NCBI GenBank assembly: GCA_021804355.1 | Contig: JAJZHP010000013.1 | Location: forward strand, 1 to 35,485 | DNA length: 35,485 bases | Reading direction: 5' to 3' | From: Pseudomonadota bacterium | GTDB lineage: Bacteria > Pseudomonadota > Gammaproteobacteria > Pseudomonadales > Moraxellaceae | Part shown: positions 28,626 to 35,485 of the stretch, piece after piece | How the letters are laid out: each line of letters starts with the position of its first letter | Position numbering within the stretch: position 1 is the first letter of the stretch | The notes under the pieces: generated by a model | The model's input: the letters and a program-made list of their open reading frames with translations, nothing else | Told to the model about the DNA's origin: nothing | Databases searched by the model: none | Program-made: the position numbers and the translations under genes

Positions 28626-29930
28626 ATGGCTGATTTGTTCGCGCAAGATCCTGTACCACCATTAGCTGAAGCACTTCGTCCCAAGACCTTGGATGAAGTG
28701 ATTGGGCAATCCCATCTGCTTGGTGAAGGAAAACCGCTGAGATTGGCATTCCAGTCTGGGAAACCTCACTCCATGATCTTCTGGGGGCCACCAGGTGTAG
28801 GGAAGACGACTCTAGCAAGATTGACTGCCACAGCATTCAAGTGTGAGTTCATTGCGTTATCGGCCGTGTTCTCTGGTGTAAAGGACATCCGTGGTGCAAT
28901 GGAACAAGCTGAACAGAATTTGGCACAGGGTAAGCACACCATTCTGTTTGTGGATGAAATTCACAGGTTCAATAAGTCCCAACAAGATGCTTTGCTTCCC
29001 TATGCTGAAAATGGATTGGTAACGTTTATCGGTGCCACAACAGAGAATCCATCTTTTGAAGTTAATTCGGCCTTGCTGTCACGAGCTCAGGTATATGTGC
29101 TGAAGTCGTTGACTGACGATGAATTGAAGCTCCTGCTGAAACGGGCACATGAAAAGGTATTCCAAGAACTGGAATTTGACGATCTGGCCGTTGAAACCAT
29201 CGTTGGCTATGCTGATGGGGATGCCAGAAGATTTTTGAACCTGCTGGAACAATGTGCAAGGGCTGCTGGTGCTTCTGGCATTACGAGAATTGATGCTGAA
29301 TTCATCGGTAATGCACTCACACTGAATTCCAGACGTTTTGATAAAGGTGGCGATAATTTTTATGACCAAATATCAGCACTTCACAAATCGGTTCGTGGTT
29401 CAAATCCAGATGCAGCATTATATTGGCTGACTCGGATGTTGGATGGTGGTGCTGATCCAAGATATCTGGCGCGAAGAATAATCAGAATGGCTTGGGAAGA
29501 TATTGGGTTAGCTGATCCAAGAGCGATGCAAATAGCAAATGATGCTGCAAATACCTTTGAAAGATTGGGAAGTCCTGAAGGTGAATTGGCACTTGGACAG
29601 GCAGTAATTTATTTGGCTGTAGCTGCGAAAAGTAATGCTGGATATATGGCATACAACCAAGCACGTGCATTTGTTAAAGATGATAAGAGTAGGGAAGTAC
29701 CTGTTCATCTGCGGAATGCACCAACCAAGCTGATGAAGGAACTTGGTTATGGTCATGAGTATAGGTATGCTCATGATGAACCAAATGCATATGCTGCTGG
29801 TGAAACTTATCTTCCAGATGGAATGAAAGAACCTGGGTGGTATCAGCCCGTTCCACGTGGGTTGGAAATAAAGATTGCTGAAAAGCTCGCTCACCTGCGG
29901 AAGCTGGATCAAGAAGCAGGTAATTCGTAG
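28626..29930 (+). CDS. rarA: Replication-associated recombination protein A (RarA/MgsA), probably acquired
   Basis: 434 residues, full family length. ATG 28626 follows GGGGGGAAG. The AAA+ core has Walker A FWGPPGVGKTTLARL (near 53-67), Walker B TILFVDEIHRFNKSQQD (near 103-119) and sensor 1 FIGATTENPSFEVN (near 134). The tetramerisation (MgsA C-terminal) domain has DGGADPRYLARRIIRMAWEDIG and ends WYQPVPRGLEIKIAEKLAHL. RarA acts at stalled forks and remodels SSB-bound ends. Codon use is unlike the neighbours: many AGA/AGG arginines and A/T third bases, where ftsK, lolA and serS prefer CGT/CGC. It looks like a xenologue that replaced the native gene. Confidence 0.93.
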   Translation: MADLFAQDPVPPLAEALRPKTLDEVIGQSHLLGEGKPLRLAFQSGKPHSMIFWGPPGVGKTTLARLTATAFKCEFIALSAVFSGVKDIRGAMEQAEQNLAQGKHTILFVDEIHRFNKSQQDALLPYAENGLVTFIGATTENPSFEVNSALLSRAQVYVLKSLTDDELKLLLKRAHEKVFQELEFDDLAVETIVGYADGDARRFLNLLEQCARAAGASGITRIDAEFIGNALTLNSRRFDKGGDNFYDQISALHKSVRGSNPDAALYWLTRMLDGGADPRYLARRIIRMAWEDIGLADPRAMQIANDAANTFERLGSPEGELALGQAVIYLAVAAKSNAGYMAYNQARAFVKDDKSREVPVHLRNAPTKLMKELGYGHEYRYAHDEPNAYAAGETYLPDGMKEPGWYQPVPRGLEIKIAEKLAHLRKLDQEAGNS

Positions 29931-29939
29931 ATTCGGATC

Positions 29940-29990
29940 TCTCCGTACTCAGCGGGTGGCTGCTGCTTGCGCGGTCACCGGATCCTTGAA
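29940..29990 (-). mobile_element. Degenerate IS605-type right end downstream of rarA
   Basis: On the minus strand this reads ccgcgcaagcagcagccacc then cgctgag, close to ccgcgtaagcggcagccatc then agctgag in the tnpB right end at 35083-35121. An aggatccgg block also aligns with aggaatcta there. Roughly three quarters of about 39 aligned bases agree by eye. No transposase frame remains next to it, so it is a relic. At 30002-30025, on the opposite strand, a 24-base stretch matches the last codons of that tnpB (20 of 24). Confidence 0.5.
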
Positions 29991-30287
29991 TGTCATGGAC
30001 CCCTGAAAGGATGAGGGTCTAAGGAAACACCAGGGTTTTAAGCACTTGCCAATTAAATCAAGGTCAATCAATCCGTGGAATTGAGAAAGTGCGGTGGTGT
30101 CCCGCCATCATGGTTCCTATGCCACGGATTCCCTTTAACGAGGGTAATCACGATGCCGTTTACTCATTGATATCGAGCCCATGACAGCCTAAAAAATCGG
30201 CAGTATTTTGTGTGTCAATTTGCTAGTCTTGTTGCGCAGCGTGCGATGATGGTGTTCTTATCTGTGTATGGAGCTTACAGGATAGTT
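29991..30287. other. Intergenic region without a recognisable gene
   Basis: About 300 bases between the IS605-type relic and the TMEM175 gene hold no supported reading frame. A perfect 9-base inverted repeat, aatccgtgg 30070-30078 with ccacggatt 30122-30130, encloses a smaller gcgg/ccgc pair and could fold as a cruciform or a structured RNA. AGGA at 30279-30282 is the likely ribosome-binding site for the next gene. Confidence 0.4.
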
Positions 30288-30890
30288 ATGCATTCAATGG
30301 AAAAGAATCGACTGGAGGCCTTCAGTGACGGTGTCCTGGCCATCATTATCACGATTATGGTGCTGGAACTTAAAGTCCCTCACGACCAGAGCATCGCCGC
30401 TTTGGTTCCTTTATGGCCCACCTTGCTAAGTTATGTGCTGAGTTTTGTTTATGTCGGAATTTATTGGAATAATCATCATCACATGATGCAGGTTACGCAT
30501 GGTGTCAATGGTGCTGTGCTTTGGTCAAATCTGCATTTGTTGTTCTGGTTGTCGCTGTTGCCATGGACGACAGGATGGATGGGGGAGAATCATTTCACTC
30601 GCTGGCCGACTCTGGTTTATGGAGTGAATTTACTCTTGTGCGCGGTCGCTTATTTCATTCTGCAAACGACGTTAATTCGGCTACAAGGCCCTGATAGCCT
30701 CTTGGCTCGGGCGATAGGTCGAGACTGGAAAGGTAAATCTTCACCAATAATGTACCTATTGGGTATTGTGGCAGCGTGGATGGATGCTCCCCGTTTAGGC
30801 ATATTGTTTTTTGTCGTGGTGTCTCTGCTCTGGTTGGTGCCAGACCGCCGCATGGAAAGAGTGCTTTCAGAGCCTTCGAGACACGTTTAA
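30288..30890 (+). CDS. TMEM175-family (DUF1211) potassium-channel-like membrane protein
   Basis: 200 residues from ATG 30288, chosen for AGGA upstream; a longer frame from 30210 adds an unlikely N-terminus. The defining motif KNRLEAFSDGVLAIIITIMV is at residues 5-24. Further hydrophobic segments are LLSYVLSFVYVGIYW, LLFWLSLLPW, YGVNLLLCAVAYFIL, MYLLGIVAAWM and GILFFVVVSLLWLV, giving about six helices as in bacterial TMEM175. The histidine cluster NHHHMM follows helix 2. The family conducts potassium weakly selectively; a leak-channel role is inferred. In Pseudomonas a crcB gene occupies this slot. Confidence 0.85.
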   Translation: MHSMEKNRLEAFSDGVLAIIITIMVLELKVPHDQSIAALVPLWPTLLSYVLSFVYVGIYWNNHHHMMQVTHGVNGAVLWSNLHLLFWLSLLPWTTGWMGENHFTRWPTLVYGVNLLLCAVAYFILQTTLIRLQGPDSLLARAIGRDWKGKSSPIMYLLGIVAAWMDAPRLGILFFVVVSLLWLVPDRRMERVLSEPSRHV

Positions 30891-31026
30891 GTCCATGGGT
30901 ATCGTGCCACAGTTCATTGGGTAGGCTGAAAGTGAAAAGCCTGAACATAGGCAGTCAACTGCACTAAGGCATGTTGGTTTGGGCTATCATGAACGCTTTG
31001 AAAGTTGGGAAATAAAAGGATATAGC

Positions 31027-32298
31027 ATGCTGGACCCCAAACGGTTACGTACCGATATCGAAGTTGTGGCTGGACGCTTGCGTTTGCGAGCGATGGAACT
31101 TGATGTTGTTCGCTTCCAAACCTTAGAAGAGCAACGCCGTCAGATTCAGACTGAGACGGAGTCGCTGCAGGCTGAACGTAACCGTGGTTCTCGCGAAATT
31201 GGCAAGTTACGTGCTCAAGGTGTGAATACCGATGCTCCTATGCAACGCATGCAGGTCATCAATGATCGTTTAGCAGGTCTTGCTCAACAATTGCAAGAGG
31301 TGCAAAACGACCTGGAACAGTATCTGCTGAGTCTGCCCAATCTCCCTCATGACAGTGTTCCCGCGGGGCAGAGTGAGGCTGATAACGTTGAAGTGAGGCG
31401 TATCGGTGTACCGAAGCCCATGGCTTTTAAAGCCAAGGATCATGTTGATCTGGGTGAAGCCATGGGCTTGCTGGATGCGGAAGTCGCCGTCAAACTGACG
31501 GGCTCTCGTTTTACGGTGCTGAAAGCGGGTTTAGCTCGCATGCATAGGGCTTTGATTCAGTTCATGCTCGATATACATACCCAAGATCATGGTTATGAGG
31601 AAGTTTATGTTCCTTATCTGGTCAATGCTGATAGTTTACGGGGCACAGGTCAGTTACCCAAGTTTGCCAATGATCTTTTCAAGCTGGCAGGCGACAAGCC
31701 TTATTATTTGATACCCACGGCAGAGGTTCCTGTGACTAACCTCGTTCGTGATACTATTCTGGACGAAGCTGATTTGCCACGCCGTTACGTCTGTCATACT
31801 CCGTGTTTTCGTTCTGAAGCAGGCAGTTATGGCCGAGATACCCGAGGTATGATACGTCAGCATCAGTTTGAGAAGGTTGAGCTGGTGCACATGGTTCGGC
31901 CGGAAGATTCCTATGCGGCTTTAGAGGTCTTGACGGGTCATGCAGAAGCTATTTTACAACGTTTAGAGCTTCCATATCGTGTAGTGAGTCTCTGTGGCAC
32001 TGATCTGGGATTTTCCTCAGCTAAAACCTATGATCTCGAAGTCTGGTTGCCGGGTCAGGAAAAGTATCGGGAAATTTCTTCATGTTCCAACTTTGAAGAT
32101 TTCCAAGCACGACGCATGCAGGCTCGATGGCGCCCTGCCGGTGGTAAACCTGAGTTGCTGCATACCCTTAACGGTTCTGCTTTGGCCGTAGGGCGTACAC
32201 TGGTGGCCATTTTAGAAAATTATCAGGATGAGGGCGGGCGTGTGGCCATTCCTACGGCCTTGCAACCTTATATGTCAGGCATGCGAGTGCTGGAGTAG
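31027..32298 (+). CDS. serS: Seryl-tRNA synthetase
   Basis: 423 residues from ATG 31027 (AAAGGA upstream); the frame is open further upstream to 30979, but [10 protein letters not shown] is the family N-terminus. A long antiparallel coiled coil (about 28-100) binds the Ser-tRNA variable arm. Class II motif 2 is [20 protein letters not shown] (near 260-280) and motif 3 is [20 protein letters not shown] (near 380-400). The TAEVP serine-binding segment is present (near 232). cysG starts 2 bases after its stop. Confidence 0.98.
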   Translation: MLDPKRLRTDIEVVAGRLRLRAMELDVVRFQTLEEQRRQIQTETESLQAERNRGSREIGKLRAQGVNTDAPMQRMQVINDRLAGLAQQLQEVQNDLEQYLLSLPNLPHDSVPAGQSEADNVEVRRIGVPKPMAFKAKDHVDLGEAMGLLDAEVAVKLTGSRFTVLKAGLARMHRALIQFMLDIHTQDHGYEEVYVPYLVNADSLRGTGQLPKFANDLFKLAGDKPYYLIPTAEVPVTNLVRDTILDEADLPRRYVCHTPCFRSEAGSYGRDTRGMIRQHQFEKVELVHMVRPEDSYAALEVLTGHAEAILQRLELPYRVVSLCGTDLGFSSAKTYDLEVWLPGQEKYREISSCSNFEDFQARRMQARWRPAGGKPELLHTLNGSALAVGRTLVAILENYQDEGGRVAIPTALQPYMSGMRVLE

Positions 32299-32300
32299 GC

Positions 32301-33677
32301 GTGGACTATTTACCCCTTGCCCTACGACTCACGGGCCAACCGGTGTTATTGGTGGGAGGAGGGCAGGTAGCTTTACGCAAGGCTCATCTGCTGGAGAGGG
32401 CTGGGGCCTGTATTCATTTGGTTGCACCCGAGATTTTGCCAGAGTTAGCCAATCTTTTGTGTACCGATGCACGACATAGTTTGCTGCAGAGAGTATTTCA
32501 GACTCAGGATCTATCAGCTTGTCGCCTGGTGGTGGTGGCAACTGATGATATGGAACTAAATAAGTCGATTGCCCATTTGGCGCAACAACAGAATCTACTG
32601 GTTAATGTAGTCGATGCACCGCAATGGTCCAATGTTATTTTTCCGGCGATCATTGATCGATCACCGCTACTGATTTCCATCACCTCATCAGGAGAAGCTC
32701 CTGTTCTGGCGCGGATGCTGCGTGAACGTCTTGAGTCCGAGTTGCCTACCGCCTATGGGCAACTGGCTCGTTTAGCAGGATCTTTGCGGGATCGTGTTAA
32801 AGCACACCTGCCCACCTCTGTACAAAGGCGTCGCTATTGGGAAAAAATATTGCGTGGGCATTTTGCTGAGTTGGTTTTTAATCATCGCAGTGACGAGGCG
32901 CTGGACGAAGCTGAAGCTGTCTTACAGTCAGGTATAAGTACGCAGGGGGAGGTTTATCTGGTAGGTGCTGGACCTGGTGATCCTGAGTTGCTGACATTCA
33001 AGGCCTTGCGCTTAATGCAACAAGCTGATGTCATTGTCTATGACCGCCTGGTGAGCCCCTCCGTCCTGGATATGTGTCGACGAGATGCTGAAAGGATTTA
33101 TGTGGGTAAAGCCAGACAAGATCATGCCTTGCCCCAGGAGCAGATCAATGATTTGCTGGCCCGCTTGGCGAGTGAGGGCAAGCGTGTTTGTCGGCTTAAA
33201 GGGGGTGATCCCTTTATTTTTGGTCGAGGCGGCGAAGAAATTGAGCATTTAGCACGTCATGGTTTAGCGTTTCAGGTGGTGCCAGGGATCACCGCTGCCA
33301 ATGGCTGTGCAGCTTATGCGGGAATTCCCTTAACACATAGGGATCACGCCCAGTCCGTGCGCTTTTTGACAGGCCACTTGCGTGATGGTTCCGTGGATTT
33401 GCCCTGGCCAGAGCTTATTCATGAGAAACAGACCTTGGTGATCTATATGGCCTTGGTAGGTTTACCTGAAATATGCCAGCGTTTGGTGGCACATGGTATG
33501 CGTCCTTCTATGCCTATAGCCCTTGTCGCACAAGGTACACAGCCCGGTCAGAAAGTTGTCACAGGAACCTTAGAAACTATCGTTGAGCAGGTTAGGCTTG
33601 CTCAGTTACATGCTCCTACCCTGACCATTGTGGGTGATGTGGTGAAGTTACGAGAACAGCTAAGTTGGTTTGATTAA
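32301..33677 (+). CDS. cysG: Siroheme synthase CysG (trifunctional)
   Basis: 458 residues, equal to E. coli CysG (457). GTG 32301 is preceded by GGAGTAGG from the serS end. The N-terminal Met8-like dehydrogenase/chelatase has VLLVGGGQVALRKAHLLERA (about 15-34), VVATDD (about 76-81) and ISSGEAPVLAR-like SITSSGEAPVLARMLRE (near 125). The uroporphyrinogen-III methyltransferase half begins GEVYLVGAGPGDPELLTFKA (near 215) and includes RLKGGDPFIFGRGGEE (near 298). It converts uroporphyrinogen III to siroheme for sulfite or nitrite reductase, which fits the sulfide demand of MetY. Confidence 0.97.
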   Translation: MDYLPLALRLTGQPVLLVGGGQVALRKAHLLERAGACIHLVAPEILPELANLLCTDARHSLLQRVFQTQDLSACRLVVVATDDMELNKSIAHLAQQQNLLVNVVDAPQWSNVIFPAIIDRSPLLISITSSGEAPVLARMLRERLESELPTAYGQLARLAGSLRDRVKAHLPTSVQRRRYWEKILRGHFAELVFNHRSDEALDEAEAVLQSGISTQGEVYLVGAGPGDPELLTFKALRLMQQADVIVYDRLVSPSVLDMCRRDAERIYVGKARQDHALPQEQINDLLARLASEGKRVCRLKGGDPFIFGRGGEEIEHLARHGLAFQVVPGITAANGCAAYAGIPLTHRDHAQSVRFLTGHLRDGSVDLPWPELIHEKQTLVIYMALVGLPEICQRLVAHGMRPSMPIALVAQGTQPGQKVVTGTLETIVEQVRLAQLHAPTLTIVGDVVKLREQLSWFD

Positions 33678-33832
33678 AGCCATTTTCTCGTAATTGATTG
33701 AAGGTTCATGGTGCTGTAGCTGTTATCGATATTTGATATCATGACTGCTGTCTATCTCCATGTAATTAAAGACAATATTTTATTTTTTCAGATGAATCAG
33801 GTTACTTTTTAGGCAATCAAATGCGAACTTCA

Positions 33833-33848
33833 TCACAAAGCCTTGTGA
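33833..33848. promoter_or_regulatory. Hairpin upstream of the NfeD-like gene
   Basis: TCACAA-AGCC-TTGTGA is a perfect 6-base inverted repeat about 55 bases before the next start. It sits in an otherwise featureless 225-base gap after cysG (33678-33902), which also holds an AT-rich tract. It could be an operator or a leader hairpin. The partner is unknown. Confidence 0.25.
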
Positions 33849-33902
33849 AGCAGCGCAGCAGGTTTATGCTAAGGGTGTACGCCCGATTTAACGGAGGATG
33901 TC

Positions 33903-34139
33903 ATGTTGATGAGCACTGAAACTGAAGTGAACTATGGACACCCGATTAGTATGATGGACGGGTGGAGGCATTTGGAGGGCAGGGCTTTTGTGTTGGGCTT
34001 GCCCAATGCCTTGGGTCAGCATATTGTTACTTTGGGCGATAAGCGCTGGCAAATTGAGCATGGTGGTGCCCAGGCTGGGGATCGTGTCAGAGTAACGCGG
34101 ATGATGGATGAAGTATTGATCGTCGAACGAGTAGCCTAG
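33903..34139 (+). CDS. Small NfeD-like OB-fold protein
   Basis: 78 residues, no membrane segment or signal peptide. ATG 33903 follows GGAGG at a good distance. The sequence GRAFVLGLPNALGQHIVTLGDKRWQIEHGG and then AGDRVRVTRMMDEVLIVERV follow the strand pattern of the C-terminal OB domain of NfeD proteins, where W and GxxVxV are conserved. NfeD normally has an N-terminal membrane region and pairs with a stomatin gene; neither is present here. It is followed by an intrinsic terminator and is probably a single-gene transcript. The role is unknown. Confidence 0.6.
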   Translation: MLMSTETEVNYGHPISMMDGWRHLEGRAFVLGLPNALGQHIVTLGDKRWQIEHGGAQAGDRVRVTRMMDEVLIVERVA

Positions 34140-34176
34140 GTCTAAAGTCAAACCTGACAATTTTCACTAAAAAAGT

Positions 34177-34203
34177 ACGGGTCCCGTGAGGGCTCGTTTT
34201 TTT
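34177..34203 (+). terminator. Rho-independent terminator of the NfeD-like gene
   Basis: ACGGGTCC (34177-34184) pairs with GGGCTCGT (34190-34197) allowing G-U pairs, loop CGTGA, followed by a run of T. It lies 38 bases after the stop codon. Confidence 0.75.
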
Positions 34204-34376
34204 GGTGCACCCAGCATAGGCGCACTCTTGGGGGTGGAAGTCCCGCCGCAAGTTGATCACAGTGAACGAAGTGAAGAGCAACTGCATGATACAGGGTGTA
34301 GATACGGCGGTTGTGCCGTGAAGGAGTGCATTTTTACCCTGGGAGATCTCACATCCGATTCGTACACTTTGCCATG
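34204..34376 (+). mobile_element. Group II intron-like remnant (5' portion, no maturase)
   Basis: The stretch begins ggtgcacccagcataggcgc, then actcttgggggtggaagtcc, very like the 5' ends of bacterial group II introns (GTGCGCCCAGCATGGGCGC...GGGGTGGAAGTCC). The following gaacgaagtgaagagcaactgc also has the look of domain I. No reverse-transcriptase frame, domain V or 3' end is present before the next gene, so it is a 170-base relic. It sits directly behind a terminator hairpin, the preferred insertion site of group IIC introns. The identification is by motif memory and needs a covariance-model search. Confidence 0.5.
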
Positions 34377-34425
34377 AGGCCATAAAAGAACTATATTCAG
34401 TCCTTGTCAAATCTGGAGCACGGCT

Positions 34426-34701
34426 ATGCGCTACTCATCACAAGTCAAGCCAATCAGCTACCTCAAAGCCAACGCTGCCGAGGTTCTGACTCAAATCGCC
34501 GAGCAGCGTGAGCCTATGGTCATCACCCAAAATGGTGAAGCCAAAGCTGTCTTGCAGGACATCGCTTCGTTCGAAGAGACGCAAGCAACCCTGGCCATGC
34601 TAAAGATCCTCGCGCTGGGCAATCAGGATGTAGCCGCTGGCAAAGCCAAGCCTGTAGCTGACGTAGTTGCCCGCCTTCGCGCCAAACAGCACTCAGTCTG
34701 A
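34426..34701 (+). CDS. Antitoxin, Phd/YefM family
   Basis: 91 residues. The N-terminal DNA-binding part VKPISYLKANAAEVLTQIAE and the strand PMVITQNGEAKAVLQDI are characteristic of Phd/YefM antitoxins; the C-terminal ~35 residues should wrap the toxin. GGAG lies just before the ATG. The last base of its TGA is the first base of the toxin ATG (TGATG), so the two are translationally coupled, and the antitoxin probably autoregulates the operon. Confidence 0.92.
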   Translation: MRYSSQVKPISYLKANAAEVLTQIAEQREPMVITQNGEAKAVLQDIASFEETQATLAMLKILALGNQDVAAGKAKPVADVVARLRAKQHSV

Positions 34702-35042
34702 TGGCAGGTATATCGGCCAAGTTTGAAGTCTTGCTCACCGAAGGGGCGGAGCAGGACTTGGAGGCCATCCACGACTATATCTCTGAATTCGACGGCGAGG
34801 CTAATGCCAACTATGTGTTGGAAGGGTTAATGGACGCTGTGGAGAGTCTGTCGAAATTCCCGGAACGCGGTAGCTATCCGAAGGAACTGGTTGGCCTTGG
34901 GATCAAAGAATACCGCCAGACCTTTTTCAAGCCTTATCGCGTGATCTACCGTGTCACAGGCAGCCAAGTCATTATTTACCTGATTGCTGATGGGCATCGT
35001 GATATGCAGTCAGTGCTGGCAAGAAGGCTGTTAGGCGTATAG
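34701..35042 (+). CDS. Toxin, RelE/ParE superfamily
   Basis: 113 residues. The fold signature is clear: EQDLEAIHDYISEFDGEANA, LEGLMDAVESLSKFPERGSYP, then the strands YRQTFFKPYRVIYRVTGSQV and IIYLIADGHRDMQSVLARRL, the last with the conserved DGxRDM. Members either cleave mRNA at ribosomes (RelE) or poison gyrase (ParE); the sequence does not decide which. It overlaps its antitoxin by one base. A TnpB-type element begins about 40 bases behind its stop. Confidence 0.92.
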   Translation: MAGISAKFEVLLTEGAEQDLEAIHDYISEFDGEANANYVLEGLMDAVESLSKFPERGSYPKELVGLGIKEYRQTFFKPYRVIYRVTGSQVIIYLIADGHRDMQSVLARRLLGV

Positions 35043-35082
35043 ACACTCCGTATATTGAAGCATAACGTGTGCTATCCTTGAC

Positions 35083-35163
35083 ATCCTCCCCTCCCTCAGC
35101 TGATGGCTGCCGCTTACGCGGAAAGGGAGTAGATTCCTTCTGCAAGACGCTCATGTCCAATCC
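35083..35163 (-). mobile_element. Right end / putative guide-RNA region of an IS200/IS605-type element
   Basis: Downstream of the tnpB stop, on the minus strand, comes aaggaatctactccctttcc, the hairpin ccgcgtaagcgg, then cagccatcagctgagggagg and a final ggaggatgtc. This arrangement matches the 3' ends of TnpB elements, where the transcribed end forms the guide RNA that ends at the transposon border. The border is estimated at about 35080-35090. It lies just behind the toxin stop and leaves the toxin-antitoxin genes intact. Confidence 0.65.
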
Positions 35164-35485
35164 TTAGACCCCAATATTTTCAGGGGACGCGAGAATGTTG
35201 GTGGCGGCATTGATGTCGCGATCGTGGAGTGTACCGCACTCCACACATCTCCATTCCCTTATTCGTAATCCTTCCTGACCCCTAGGGCCAGTGCGCTTTT
35301 TACAGCAACTGCAGGTTACGGTGGTATGGGCTTCGTTAACGACTTCATAGACTACGCATGCATGATTACATTTGTATTCCAGCATAGTCTTGAACATGCC
35401 CCAGCCCGCATCCAAAACCGATTTTGCCTGGTTGGTTTTGACGAGCTTGGAACTGGATACGTTGCCAACGAAAATGGCTGCATTC
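35164..35485 (-). CDS. tnpB: RNA-guided endonuclease TnpB, 3' part (runs off right edge)
   Basis: The frame is open from the window edge: NAAIFVGNVSSSKLVKTNQA then KSVLDAGWGMFKTMLEYK, then a four-cysteine zinc ribbon (TCSCC...RCVEC) and HDRDINAATNIL, whose Asp is the RuvC-III catalytic residue. The stop TAA follows NIGV. TnpB is the RuvC nuclease ancestral to Cas12. The first ~250 residues, including RuvC-I, lie outside the window, so intactness is unknown. Any tnpA partner would also be outside. Confidence 0.9.
   Translation of the reverse strand, partial: NAAIFVGNVSSSKLVKTNQAKSVLDAGWGMFKTMLEYKCNHACVVYEVVNEAHTTVTCSCCKKRTGPRGQEGLRIREWRCVECGTLHDRDINAATNILASPENIGV

Noticed and set aside
29508-29912. 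134-residue minus-strand open frame inside rarA
   Set aside because: It arises from the AT-rich codon use of the acquired rarA on the opposite strand and has no recognisable domain.
30979-31026. Sixteen-residue N-terminal extension of SerS
   Set aside because: AAAGGA precedes ATG 31027, and [10 protein letters not shown] is the normal SerS start.

Overview
The window looks like a chromosomal segment of a gammaproteobacterium of moderate GC. No genus can be assigned from the sequence alone. The gene order is close to blocks known from Pseudomonas and Escherichia: roxA, purB, mnmA, nudJ, rluE and icd, then cspD, clpS, clpA, infA, bpt, aat, trxB, ftsK, lolA, rarA, serS and cysG. No rRNA, tRNA or CRISPR array was recognised.

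Layout. Positions 1-321 hold the tail and right end of an IS200/IS605-type element that cuts off a membrane acyltransferase gene. Next come an unusual UvrD-like helicase (386-2503, minus), a CaiB/AMACR-family CoA protein, a membrane-anchored TPR protein, and a tight operon of an SCP2-like protein, an iron alcohol dehydrogenase and a glutathione transferase (4646-7051). From 7048 to 11761 the minus strand carries a DUF7931-like protein, the ribosomal oxygenase RoxA, PurB, MnmA and a Nudix hydrolase; hflD, usually between mnmA and purB, is missing. metY and moaCDE (11884-14461) lie between nudJ and rluE. icd and cspD converge.

From 16839 to 22327 there is a protein-turnover block: clpS-clpA on the plus strand, and trxB-aat-bpt-infA on the minus strand. 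Bpt and Aat attach leucine or phenylalanine to protein N-termini, and ClpS delivers such proteins to ClpAP, so the whole bacterial N-degron branch except ClpP is encoded within 6 kb. An alanine dehydrogenase and an outer-membrane porin paired with a small PstS-like protein follow. Then come ftsK, lolA, a 37-codon scar of the native rarA, and a complete rarA with clearly different codon use. That second rarA is followed by a degenerate IS605-type end.

The right part has a TMEM175-family channel, serS-cysG and a small NfeD/OB-fold-like protein with a good terminator. A group II intron-like remnant lies directly behind that terminator. A Phd/YefM-ParE/RelE toxin-antitoxin pair and the 3' part of a tnpB running off the window end complete it.

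Most of the window is conserved housekeeping DNA. The most unusual parts are the rarA replacement, the helicase architecture, the non-canonical moaD start, the long moaE/rluE antisense overlap, and the mobile debris at both ends. I see no convincing entirely new system; the porin/PstS-like pair and the helicase are the least explained proteins.
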